Part shown: in pieces, positions 1-7,571 of the stretch
Layout of the letters: every line of letters begins with the position of its first letter
Numbering within the stretch: the stretch's first letter is position 1
From: Prochlorococcus sp. HOT208_60m_808G21
GTDB taxonomy: Bacteria > Cyanobacteriota > Cyanobacteriia > PCC-6307 > Cyanobiaceae
Assembly: GCA_002026015.1 (NCBI GenBank)
Contig: MWOY01000109.1
Coordinates: forward strand, 28,666-92,665
Direction of reading: 5' to 3'
Length of the DNA stretch: 64,000 bases
Position numbers and translations under genes: made by a program
The notes under the pieces: model-generated
Seen by the model: only the letters and a program-made list of their open reading frames with translations
Told to the model about the DNA's origin: nothing
Database searches by the model: none

Positions 1-441
1 TATTTAGAAACTGATCAAATAGCAAAAAAATTTGGAAGAATTTTAGTTAATAATAATTTGCAAATAGAAAAATATAAAAACTGTTTTGCTATTGGGGATA
101 TTTCAGTTATTGAAGGAATGGAGGATTTACCTATCACTGCTCAGGTTGCTATGCAGGAAGGAAATCATCTTGCTAATAATTTAGAACTCTTAATTCAAGG
201 AAAGGATCCTTTACCCTTTGAATTTAAAGACAATGGTGAAATGATTAGCTTAGGAATAGGAGAAGCTTCAATTTCTGGGCGTGGGGTTACTTTATCTGGG
301 AAATTGGCTTTTGAGGCAAGAAGACTTATATATGCTTCCAAGTTGCCTGATATTACTGAAAGCTTAAAATCTGCATCTTCATGGATATTCCAAAAAAAAT
401 CTATTTTTAAAAAGTTTTTTAAAAAAGATAATTTCAAGTAA
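1..441 (+). CDS. Type II NAD(P)H:quinone oxidoreductase, C-terminal part (cut by window edge)
   Basis: The frame is open from base 1, so only the last 146 residues are present and the start lies outside. The segment YKNCFAIGDISV is the usual second FAD-binding motif of single-subunit NDH-2 flavoenzymes, where the aspartate of GD contacts FAD. ITAQVAMQEG follows, as in these dehydrogenases. The C-terminus with aromatic and basic residues (LIYASKLP, then a lysine-rich tail) fits a membrane-associated end. The expected role is rotenone-insensitive oxidation of NAD(P)H with reduction of plastoquinone, without proton pumping. It lies 49 bases before a permease gene on the same strand. The family call is good; the exact subtype (NdbA/B/C) cannot be told from the tail. 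Confidence 0.8.
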   Translation, partial: YLETDQIAKKFGRILVNNNLQIEKYKNCFAIGDISVIEGMEDLPITAQVAMQEGNHLANNLELLIQGKDPLPFEFKDNGEMISLGIGEASISGRGVTLSGKLAFEARRLIYASKLPDITESLKSASSWIFQKKSIFKKFFKKDNFK

Positions 442-490
442 ACTTTTTTGAAATATTGTTTTTGGGTATATTGAGTTAAATAAGTTTCGT

Positions 491-2299
491 ATGAATTTAA
501 TTGCAGTAGTTAGTAATAATTTTGATGCGTTTATAACGGTGGTTGTTTTAATAATGTCAATAATTTTGTTTATTAAAAATACTATTGCGCCAGAATTGAC
601 TGGTTTGTTATGTGTTGGAATATTTATAGCTACTGGGGTTCTTTCTCCTGAAAAAGCTTTAGCTGGATTTGGTAGCCCATCCTTAATTACTCTTATGGGT
701 TTGTTTGCAGTTTCTTCTGCATTATTTAAAAGTGGTGCTTTAGACAGAGTAAGAGAATTGATTTCTTCTGAAAGTATTAGAACGCCAAGGAAATTAATTT
801 CTTTAATAGCTTTTTTGATTGCTCCAATATCTGGAATTGTACCTAATACGCCAGTAGTAGCATCTTTGTTACCTTTAATTGAAGGTTGGTGCGAACGGAG
901 AAATATATCACCATCAAAAGTTTTATTACCTCTTTCTTTTGCTACTTTACTAGGTGGAACCCTTACATTATTGGGTAGCTCAGTAAATCTTCTTGTAAGT
1001 GATATTAGTCAACAATTAGGTTATGGAGCTTTGGAATTATTTAGTTTGACCTCAATCGGAATTCCTGTATGGCTTATAGGTACAACTTATATGATTCTAG
1101 TTTCTGACGTGCTTTTGCCAGATAGAGGAAGAGATAAGGAATTTATTAAAAATAGTGATATGAATATATACTTTACTGAAGTTACTATTCCCTCTACTTC
1201 AGAATTAGTTGGACAATCTGTCAGAAATAGTAGATTGCAAAGACGATTTGACGTTGATGTTTTGGAATTGCAACGAAATGGAAAAGTTATCCTTCCTCCT
1301 TTGGCTGATAGAAAGATTGAACCGGATGATAGATTAATAATCCGCGTTACAAGGGCAGACTTATTTAGGCTTCAGCAGGAACATACCATTTTGTTAGGTG
1401 AAAACAAAACATCTTTAGATAGAGCTAATGTTTTCTCTGATGATGAAGGTACTAAGACCTTTGAAGCCTTGTTACCAGCTGGCTCAACTTTAGCTGGTGC
1501 AAGTTTGAGAGAATTAAGATTTAGGCAGAGACATAATGCAACAGTTTTGGCACTAAGAAGAGGACAACAAACTGTTCAGGAGAGATTAGGCCAAGCTGTT
1601 TTAAGGGCTGGAGATGTTTTATTATTGCAAGCACCGTTAGATTCAATAAGAGGTTTGCAATCTAGTAATGATTTACTTGTTTTAGATCAATTCGAAGACG
1701 ATTTACCTTTTTTGATAAAAAAACCTATATCGATTGCAATTGCAATAGGAATGGTGGTTTTGCCTTCAGTTTCTAATATTCCATTAGTAGGTTCAGTCCT
1801 TTTAGCAGTCATTGCGATGGTGGCTTTTGGATGTTTAAGACCTGCAGAGATACAAAAATCAGTTAGATTAGACGTTATTTTATTATTGGGATCTTTATCA
1901 TGCTTTAGCGTAGCTATGCAAGTAACAGGATTAGCAGATTTAATTGCAGTCAATCTAAACTTTGCCCTTAATGGTATGCCTCTATATTTTGCACTAGTTG
2001 TAATTTTTGTATCGACAGTTATTCTTACACAATTTATAAGTAATGCAGCTTCGGTTGCTTTAATTTTGCCCGTTGCTATTGAATTCTCAAATGTTTTAGG
2101 CATTTCACCAAGCGCTTTAATAATGCTTGTTTTGTTCGGTGCAAGTCAATCTTTCTTGACTCCAATGGGTTATCAAACAAATTTAATGGTTTATGGTCCT
2201 GGAAGATATAGATTTTTTGATATCGCAAAATACGGAGCTGGATTAACACTTATAATGTCATTTACAGTGCCAGCATTGATAATTCTAAATTACGGGTAA
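491..2299 (+). CDS. SLC13/DASS-type permease with two internal RCK-C (TrkA-C) domains
   Basis: 602 residues, ATG start. Membrane helices fill about residues 10-210 and 410-600. Between them is a soluble block of two tandem RCK-C-like domains (about 225-300 and 318-400). That is the layout of SAC1/SLC13-type anion permeases of algae and cyanobacteria. A conserved SNAASVALILPVA segment near residue 515 resembles the second Na+/substrate loop of the DASS family. The likely role is sodium-coupled uptake of sulfate or another divalent anion across the plasma membrane; the substrate is not readable. Only 4 bases separate it from the KtrB gene, so it is probably co-transcribed with the K+ system, which also uses RCK domains. 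Family confidence is high, substrate confidence low. Confidence 0.8.
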   Translation: MNLIAVVSNNFDAFITVVVLIMSIILFIKNTIAPELTGLLCVGIFIATGVLSPEKALAGFGSPSLITLMGLFAVSSALFKSGALDRVRELISSESIRTPRKLISLIAFLIAPISGIVPNTPVVASLLPLIEGWCERRNISPSKVLLPLSFATLLGGTLTLLGSSVNLLVSDISQQLGYGALELFSLTSIGIPVWLIGTTYMILVSDVLLPDRGRDKEFIKNSDMNIYFTEVTIPSTSELVGQSVRNSRLQRRFDVDVLELQRNGKVILPPLADRKIEPDDRLIIRVTRADLFRLQQEHTILLGENKTSLDRANVFSDDEGTKTFEALLPAGSTLAGASLRELRFRQRHNATVLALRRGQQTVQERLGQAVLRAGDVLLLQAPLDSIRGLQSSNDLLVLDQFEDDLPFLIKKPISIAIAIGMVVLPSVSNIPLVGSVLLAVIAMVAFGCLRPAEIQKSVRLDVILLLGSLSCFSVAMQVTGLADLIAVNLNFALNGMPLYFALVVIFVSTVILTQFISNAASVALILPVAIEFSNVLGISPSALIMLVLFGASQSFLTPMGYQTNLMVYGPGRYRFFDIAKYGAGLTLIMSFTVPALIILNYG

Positions 2300-2303
2300 A
2301 ATC

Positions 2304-3707
2304 GTGAAATTCACAAGTAAGGTGTATAAGTTCAAAGATGCTTACAAAAAGCTATCAGTACCACAATTTACTATTGTTACAGGCCTGTTTATTATTTGCC
2401 TTGGAACTTTAATTTTGAGTTCACCATTATGTTCATCTTCAAAAGTTGGTTTGTGGGAAGCATTTTTTACATCTACTTCTGCAATAACCGTTACTGGCTT
2501 AACCATAATAGATATTGGTGTTGATTTAAATTTCTTTGGCCAATTTTTCTTGGCTTGTATGCTTTTATCAGGTGGTCTAGGATTAATGGCCATTACAACA
2601 TTTTTACAAGGGTTTGTTGTAAAGGGGACAAAGCTAAGAACTAGATTAGACAAAGGAAAGACTCTAGATGAATTTGGAGTTGGAGGAATTGGTCGAACTT
2701 TTCAAAGCATCGCTATTACAGCGATTAGTATCATATCCTTGGGTGCAATTGTTTTATATTCTTTTGGATTTGTAGACATTCAAAACAATTGGGAAAGACT
2801 TTGGTCCTCGATTTTTCACAGCATATCTGCATACAACAATGCAGGATTTTCTTTAATGTCAAATAGTCTTCAAGACTATAGAACAAATTATTTGGTGAAT
2901 ATTGTTTTTGTTTTTCTTATTGTTATGGGTGGCTTGGGCTGGCGGGTGATTGATGATATTTGGAGTAATAAAAAAAATCTTTCTTATAAAAAATTAAGCC
3001 TTCATTCAAGATTAGTTATTAGAACAAGTTTGTCTCTAATATTGTTTGGATCATTAGGATTCTTTATCACTGAATCATTGCTTAATAGTCAATTTTTTAA
3101 TGATCTGAATTTGTTTGAACGGTTATTCTCAGCAATCTTTGAGACAGTAAGTGCAAGAACTGCAGGCTTTACAAATTATCCAATCTCCTTGAACTCTATA
3201 TCAGATACTGGCCTATTATTATTAATGACTTTGATGTTTATTGGAGCAAGTACTGGAGGTACTGGTGGAGGCATAAAAACAACTACATTTATTGCTTTAA
3301 TGGCTGCAACAAGATCAACTTTAAGAGGTCAGAAAGATGTAATTATTAGTAATAGATTAATTTCAGATAAAGTTATTCTAAAGGCAGTTGGAATTACAGT
3401 TGGATCTTTGCTTTTTGTTCTTTTAATGGCCATGTTGCTAAGTACAACAAATACGTTTGTTAAGAAAGAATCTTTCACATTTCTAGAAATTCTGTTCACC
3501 TGCATATCTGCGTTTGCAACTGTTGGTTTTGATATCGGTTTAACTGCAAAATTAAATCATTTCGGCCAATTTATTCTTATTGTCGGAATGTTTGTAGGCA
3601 GACTTGGCATCCTATTGCTTTTAAGTGCACTTTGGCAGGCTCTTTATAAGAGTAGAATAGATAGACAAAAGAGAATTGGCTATCCTAGGGCTGATCTTTA
3701 TGTTTAG
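2304..3707 (+). CDS. ktrB: KtrB-type K+ (Na+-dependent) translocating subunit, Trk/Ktr/HKT family
   Basis: 467 residues, GTG start. The four selectivity-filter loops of the Trk/Ktr/HKT superfamily can be followed: SAITVTGLT (about 56), SAYNNAGFS (about 177), SARTAGFT (about 285) and SAFATVGFD (about 401). Each carries the conserved filter glycine, and each sits between two helices (M1-P-M2 repeats). A glycine-rich stretch, STGGTGGGIKTT near residue 315, is the intramembrane gate loop typical of KtrB. The protein forms the membrane pore of a potassium uptake system. It needs a cytosolic RCK subunit, which is encoded just downstream. Synteny and motifs make this a firm call; ion preference (K+ versus Na+) is inferred from the family. 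Confidence 0.9.
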   Translation: MKFTSKVYKFKDAYKKLSVPQFTIVTGLFIICLGTLILSSPLCSSSKVGLWEAFFTSTSAITVTGLTIIDIGVDLNFFGQFFLACMLLSGGLGLMAITTFLQGFVVKGTKLRTRLDKGKTLDEFGVGGIGRTFQSIAITAISIISLGAIVLYSFGFVDIQNNWERLWSSIFHSISAYNNAGFSLMSNSLQDYRTNYLVNIVFVFLIVMGGLGWRVIDDIWSNKKNLSYKKLSLHSRLVIRTSLSLILFGSLGFFITESLLNSQFFNDLNLFERLFSAIFETVSARTAGFTNYPISLNSISDTGLLLLMTLMFIGASTGGTGGGIKTTTFIALMAATRSTLRGQKDVIISNRLISDKVILKAVGITVGSLLFVLLMAMLLSTTNTFVKKESFTFLEILFTCISAFATVGFDIGLTAKLNHFGQFILIVGMFVGRLGILLLLSALWQALYKSRIDRQKRIGYPRADLYV

Positions 3708-3725
3708 GATTGATTGAGTTTTATT

Positions 3726-4430
3726 ATGGCTGATTGGTGGCAGTGGTCTCAAAAGAGAGAAAAAGAAGCACTCACTTTTGCAGTTGTTGGCGTTGGGAGA
3801 TTTGGAACTGCTGTTTGTAGAGAACTTATAAGTAATGGTGCAGATGTTTTGGCTGCAGATTATTCGGAAAAAGCTATTGATGATTTGAGACAATTGGAAC
3901 CTTCTATAGAGGCTAGAGTTGTAGATTGCACTGATGAAGAGTCTATGAAGGAATCTGGAATACTTGAAATGAATACTGTTGTAGTAGGTATAAGTGAACC
4001 TATTGAAGCAAGTATAACCACGACACTTATTGCTAAAGATAGTGAAGGTAGCAAAGTGAAAAGAGTAATAGCAAGGGCTACGAGTGACTTGCACGAAAAA
4101 ATGTTAAAAAGGGTTGGTGCAGACAAAGTTGTCTTCCCTTCCAGAATGCAAGGAGAGAGATTAGGTTTAGAACTAGTTAGACCAAATTTAATTGAAAGAT
4201 TGGAACTCGATAACCAAACTGGTATAGATGAAATAACTGTTCCAGAGGAATTTATCGGAAGATCTTTGAGGGATTTGAATTTGAGGAAAAATTATTTAGT
4301 TAATGTTCTTGCAGCAGGACCTGCTGAAGAGTTAACAGTTAATCCTCCAGCAAAATATATCTTGGAAAGAGGAAATATTTTGGTAGTAATGGGAAAAACT
4401 GCAGATTTACAAAAATTGCCTCAAAATTAA
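3726..4430 (+). CDS. ktrA: KtrA-type regulatory subunit (RCK-N and RCK-C), K+ uptake
   Basis: About 234 residues. I start at the ATG at 3726; an in-frame TTG at 3714 would add four residues. The N-terminal Rossmann fold shows AVVGVGRFGTAV with the GxGxxG nucleotide-binding loop (around residue 22) and an acidic residue at the end of strand 2 (ADYSEKA). This is expected to bind ATP/ADP or NAD(H). The C-terminal RCK-C domain covers about residues 150-230. The protein forms a cytosolic ring that gates KtrB. It is the last gene of the permease-ktrB-ktrA run and ends 7 bases before a convergent gene. Solid assignment. Confidence 0.9.
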   Translation: MADWWQWSQKREKEALTFAVVGVGRFGTAVCRELISNGADVLAADYSEKAIDDLRQLEPSIEARVVDCTDEESMKESGILEMNTVVVGISEPIEASITTTLIAKDSEGSKVKRVIARATSDLHEKMLKRVGADKVVFPSRMQGERLGLELVRPNLIERLELDNQTGIDEITVPEEFIGRSLRDLNLRKNYLVNVLAAGPAEELTVNPPAKYILERGNILVVMGKTADLQKLPQN

Positions 4431-4436
4431 TTATTT

Positions 4437-4739
4437 TTAATCAGATTTTTTATAGTATCTAATCCTTTGAGGAGCTCTTTTTAATCTTGTAACGCTTTGT
4501 TTTTCAAGTTCGTTTCTAAATCTATCAGTATTTAAATTATTTTCTGAAACAGGTGATTTACTTTCTTTTTCGAAATATTTTTTTATGCCCTCTTGTATTA
4601 ACACTTTCGCCATATTACTAACTGTCCTAGATTCATTATTAGCCAAAATAGTTAATTGCTCGCATATTAATTCTGGAAGAACTACTTGAATTCTGGGGGA
4701 TTTAGGCTTCCCATTAGTTGAGTTTTGGCGGGTAGCCAT
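4437..4739 (-). CDS. Ribbon-helix-helix (CopG/MetJ-like) DNA-binding protein, putative
   Basis: 100 residues, ATG start. Residues about 15-55 (SPRIQVVLPELICEQLTI, then ANNESRTVSNMAKVLIQEGI) fit the ribbon-helix-helix pattern: a short beta strand of alternating residues followed by two helices with a conserved SxSNMA-like turn. The basic C-terminal tail (KRAPQRIRYYKKSD) probably adds DNA affinity. It is a likely small transcription regulator working as a dimer. The 117 bases upstream hold an inverted repeat (4770-4806) lying between it and the divergent gene at 4857, which suggests autoregulation. No toxin partner is seen adjacent, so an antitoxin role is not supported. Confidence 0.6.
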   Translation of the reverse strand: MATRQNSTNGKPKSPRIQVVLPELICEQLTILANNESRTVSNMAKVLIQEGIKKYFEKESKSPVSENNLNTDRFRNELEKQSVTRLKRAPQRIRYYKKSD

Positions 4740-4769
4740 GAGTCAAAGTTGATAACTGTTACTTATTAG

Positions 4770-4806
4770 TATACACAGTTAGTCAAGGATACTATCTTTG
4801 TGTATA
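4770..4806. promoter_or_regulatory. Inverted repeat in divergent promoter region, candidate operator
   Basis: TATACACA at 4770-4777 is repeated inverted as TGTGTATA at 4799-4806, with 21 bases between. It lies in the divergent gap between the ribbon-helix-helix gene (starts 4739, minus) and the gene at 4857 (plus). Its size and place suit a dimeric repressor site, most simply for the adjacent ribbon-helix-helix protein. Binding is inference. Confidence 0.4.
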
Positions 4807-4856
4807 TTATTAATAAGGAAATATATGTCCGTATCAATTAATTGTTTTATTGTCCC

Positions 4857-5195
4857 ATGAAAAATTCAAGAAAAATTGATTCTTCTAAAAGGTCGATAAT
4901 TGATAAACCGAAAAAAAGATTAGTTAATTCTGATTCTCAGGATAATGAAAATAGTGACGTTTTGGTATCAGCTGTAATTAGTCCATATTTGTTAACTCAT
5001 CTTCACCATATTCTTCAGCAGTCTGAGTATTACGCTCAAAAAGATGGTAGAAAATCTCATGCAGCTAACTTTGCGAAACTAAGAAAAGTTTTATGTTTAG
5101 ACGCAAGAAGTATGGCAGATGCCTCTGCAAAAGAGATAAAAGATGTGGATAATGATTTATCTAATAATAAATATAATGAACAAAATGTAGCTTGA
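4857..5195 (+). CDS. Conserved-looking hypothetical protein
   Basis: 112 residues from the ATG at 4857; an in-frame TTG at 4842 would add five residues of unlikely sequence (MFYCP). The N-terminal third is basic and serine-rich and probably disordered. A predicted helical core follows (VISPYLLTHLHHILQQSEYY), then KLRKVLCLDARSMADASAKE, and an acidic asparagine-rich tail. There is no signal peptide or membrane segment. I do not recognise a domain. It is divergent from the ribbon-helix-helix gene across the candidate operator and may share its control. Confidence 0.65.
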   Translation: MKNSRKIDSSKRSIIDKPKKRLVNSDSQDNENSDVLVSAVISPYLLTHLHHILQQSEYYAQKDGRKSHAANFAKLRKVLCLDARSMADASAKEIKDVDNDLSNNKYNEQNVA

Positions 5196-5229
5196 AGTAA
5201 TAATCTATTAATAATTAGATTTTAAAAAC

Positions 5230-5460
5230 ATGTCTAGTAATGCTGAAAAGCTCTATAAATTAATAGCCAACGATTCCAAAAAGAAACAAAGTCTCTTTAT
5301 GACAGCCTTAACTAATCCCAAAAAAGCATTAGATAAAATATGCGATATTGGCAACGAGTTAAATATTTCTGTGACTAAAGAAGAGGTTATTGAATATTTA
5401 AGTACTATTGATGATGAGGCAACTAAAATGTGGTTAATCAAGGCTCGAGGAGGTCTTTAG
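5230..5460 (+). CDS. Small Nif11-like protein ending in Gly-Gly-Leu
   Basis: 76 residues, ATG start. The pattern resembles the Nif11 domain used as leader in nitrile-hydratase/Nif11-type ribosomal peptides: EKLYKLIANDSKKKQSL, then NPKKALDKICDIGNEL, then VTKEEVIEYLS. The chain ends in KARGGL, so the usual leader-ending double glycine is present but almost nothing follows as core peptide. It could therefore be a leader-only relic, a stand-alone Nif11 protein, or an unrelated helical protein. No modifying enzyme (LanM-like) or peptidase-ABC transporter is in the neighbourhood. Its last 23 bases overlap the antiparallel small gene at 5438-5614. Confidence 0.6.
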   Translation: MSSNAEKLYKLIANDSKKKQSLFMTALTNPKKALDKICDIGNELNISVTKEEVIEYLSTIDDEATKMWLIKARGGL

Positions 5461-5614
5461 GAAAAGGTTTCGAATAATTATTATTTGGATTTGGAATAGG
5501 TTTTATTCTTTTGTTGTAGCCACCTCCACCAGCCAAAGTCCAAAAAAACCAATAACTTGGAATTGCAAGAGCTGCAGCTATGAAAATCACAACAATTTGT
5601 TCTATTCTTTTCAT
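5438..5614 (-). CDS. Small single-span membrane protein, hypothetical (58 aa)
   Basis: Read directly on the minus strand: ATG at 5614, TGA at 5440-5438, 58 residues. MKRIEQ is followed by a strongly hydrophobic helix of about 25 residues (VVIFIAAALAIPSYWFFWTL), then AGGGGYNKR and a proline/asparagine-rich soluble tail. Composition and order (short basic N-terminus, one helix, glycine turn) look like a real cyanobacterial small membrane protein rather than chance. It overlaps the 3' end of the Nif11-like gene tail to tail by 23 bases. Function unknown. Confidence 0.55.
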   Translation of the reverse strand: MKRIEQIVVIFIAAALAIPSYWFFWTLAGGGGYNKRIKPIPNPNNNYSKPFPKDLLEP

Positions 5615-5686
5615 AATTTAATTTTATTCCACAAAATATTTTTTAGTAAATAAGCCACAGATTTTGTAAATTCTATTTTTAAAACA

Positions 5687-7312
5687 GTGATTAGATTTGA
5701 AGGTGTAAGCAAAATTTATTCTACAGATGTTGTTTTAAAAAATATTAGTTGGGAGATTAAGAAAGGAGAAAAAGTTGGCTTAGTTGGTTCTAATGGTGCA
5801 GGTAAATCAACCCAATTTAAAATTTTAATTGGAGAGGAAGAGCAAACAAGTGGAACGATCATCAAAGAAGGAAATCCTAAAATTGCCCATTTAAAGCAAG
5901 AGTTTGATTGTAATTTGAATTTCTCAGTGAGACAGGAATTAGAAAGTTCTTTTAAAGATATACAAATTGTTGCCATTAAACTTTTAGAAATTGAGAATAA
6001 AATGAAATTGTTGGATATAAAAAAAAATTCCGATGAACTTGAAATATTTGTAAATCAACTTGCAAAATATCAAGCAAAATTTGAAGCTTTAGGTGGTTAT
6101 AAAATGCAATCTGATGTAGAAAAAATATTACCAAAATTAGGCTTCTCTATAGAAGATGCTGATAAATTAGTTGGCAATTTCTCTGGTGGTTGGCAGATGA
6201 AAGTTGCACTTGGAAAAATAATCTTACAAAAACCTGATTTACTTTTACTGGATGAACCAACCAATCATTTAGATTTAGAAACTATTTCTTGGTTGGAAGA
6301 ATATCTATTATCGCTTAAAATTGCAGTTATAATGATCAGCCATGATAGATATTTCTTAGATAAATTATGTAAAAAAATAATTTTTGTAGATAGAGGAATA
6401 TCTGAAACATTTAATGGAAACTATTCTTTTTTTGTCGAACAGAAATCTTTGAATGAAGAATCGCAAAATAAGGCATATCAATTACAACAAAAAGAAATTG
6501 AGTTACAGAAGAGGTATATAGATAGATTTAGAGCTAGTGCAACTAGAAGTTCTCAAGCAAAGAGTAGAGAAAAACAATTAAAAAAAATTTCTAAAATTGA
6601 GGCTCCCATAGAAAAATCAAAAAGTCCTGTTTTTAATTTTCCAGAGTGCCCTCGCTCAGGAAAATTAGTTCTAAGTATTAAAAATTTGTCTCATAGTTTC
6701 GAGGATAAAATTCTTTTTTTAGATATTAATTTAAAGATTTCTTCTGGGGAGAAAATAGCAATATTGGGACCTAATGGCTGCGGCAAATCTACATTGCTTA
6801 AAATTATTATGAAAAAAATAACTCCTGAAATTGGAGAAATTAATCTTGGTAAACATAATATAATTACAAGTTATTATGAACAGAATCAGGCTGAAGCACT
6901 TTCTCTTGAGGAAAGAGTTATTGATTTAATATGTAATAAATCTCCAGAATGGTCCCAAAAAAAAGTTAGAACATTTTTAGGAGGTTTTGGATTTCAAAAT
7001 GAAACTGTTTTTAAATATATTAAACAACTTAGTGGGGGAGAAAAGGCAAGATTAGCATTGGCGCTTATGATTATGAATCCTAGTAATTTCCTTCTTTTGG
7101 ACGAACCAACTAATCATTTGGATCTTCAATCTAAGGAAAACTTAGAATTAGCAATTAACAATTATAAAGGTTCATTATTAATCATTTCTCATGATCGGTA
7201 TTTTATTTCAAAGGTTGCAAATAGAATTATTGAAATTAAAGATTCAAAGTTATTTTCATATGATGGTAATTACGAATATTTTTTAGAAAAGACTCAAAGC
7301 CAAAAAATTTGA
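5687..7312 (+). CDS. ABC-F family ATPase (two ATP-binding cassettes, no membrane domain)
   Basis: 541 residues, GTG start. Cassette 1 has Walker A GSNGAGKST (about residue 37), signature FSGGW and Walker B LLLLDEPTNHLD. Cassette 2 has GPNGCGKST (about 362), signature LSGGEKARL and LLLDEPTNHLD. A charged linker of about 80 residues rich in Lys/Gln/Arg (about 250-325, the P-site tRNA interaction motif region) joins them. Duplicate cassettes, an extended DEPTNHLD and absence of membrane helices define ABC-F proteins, which act on ribosomes during translation (EttA/Uup type) or in resistance. Which subfamily this is I cannot tell. Confidence 0.9.
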   Translation: MIRFEGVSKIYSTDVVLKNISWEIKKGEKVGLVGSNGAGKSTQFKILIGEEEQTSGTIIKEGNPKIAHLKQEFDCNLNFSVRQELESSFKDIQIVAIKLLEIENKMKLLDIKKNSDELEIFVNQLAKYQAKFEALGGYKMQSDVEKILPKLGFSIEDADKLVGNFSGGWQMKVALGKIILQKPDLLLLDEPTNHLDLETISWLEEYLLSLKIAVIMISHDRYFLDKLCKKIIFVDRGISETFNGNYSFFVEQKSLNEESQNKAYQLQQKEIELQKRYIDRFRASATRSSQAKSREKQLKKISKIEAPIEKSKSPVFNFPECPRSGKLVLSIKNLSHSFEDKILFLDINLKISSGEKIAILGPNGCGKSTLLKIIMKKITPEIGEINLGKHNIITSYYEQNQAEALSLEERVIDLICNKSPEWSQKKVRTFLGGFGFQNETVFKYIKQLSGGEKARLALALMIMNPSNFLLLDEPTNHLDLQSKENLELAINNYKGSLLIISHDRYFISKVANRIIEIKDSKLFSYDGNYEYFLEKTQSQKI

Positions 7313-7422
7313 TTACTTTTAATAAAATTTACAATTGGCTAAGTAAGATCACTCATTTATCTTTACATCTTTTACGGTCATTGATTAGTCTTAAAAATAC
7401 AAAATAGGTTTTAATAATTTAA

Positions 7423-7566
7423 ATGAAAAATTATGATTTCCAAGAAAAACATTTTCAAATTTCTGATCCTATCGAAAGTTATTTTGAATGCATAACTTCC
7501 TGCGATATAAGGGATGGCAGATGTATTTCTAGATGTGTGGAAATACTTAAACGAAATGACAATTAA
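7423..7566 (+). CDS. Tiny twin CX3C protein, hypothetical (47 aa)
   Basis: Read directly: ATG at 7423, TAA at 7564-7566. The 47-residue chain has Cys23-x3-Cys27 and Cys34-x3-Cys38, separated by six residues (CITSCDIRDGRCISRC), within a region expected to be two short helices. That twin CX3C layout could hold two disulfides or a metal. The N-terminal ISDPIESYFECITSCD reads as conserved sequence. It ends 5 bases before the convergent HtrA gene. No signal peptide is seen. I recall similar unnamed proteins in marine picocyanobacteria, but the function is unknown. Confidence 0.65.
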   Translation: MKNYDFQEKHFQISDPIESYFECITSCDIRDGRCISRCVEILKRNDN

Positions 7567-7571
7567 ATTTT

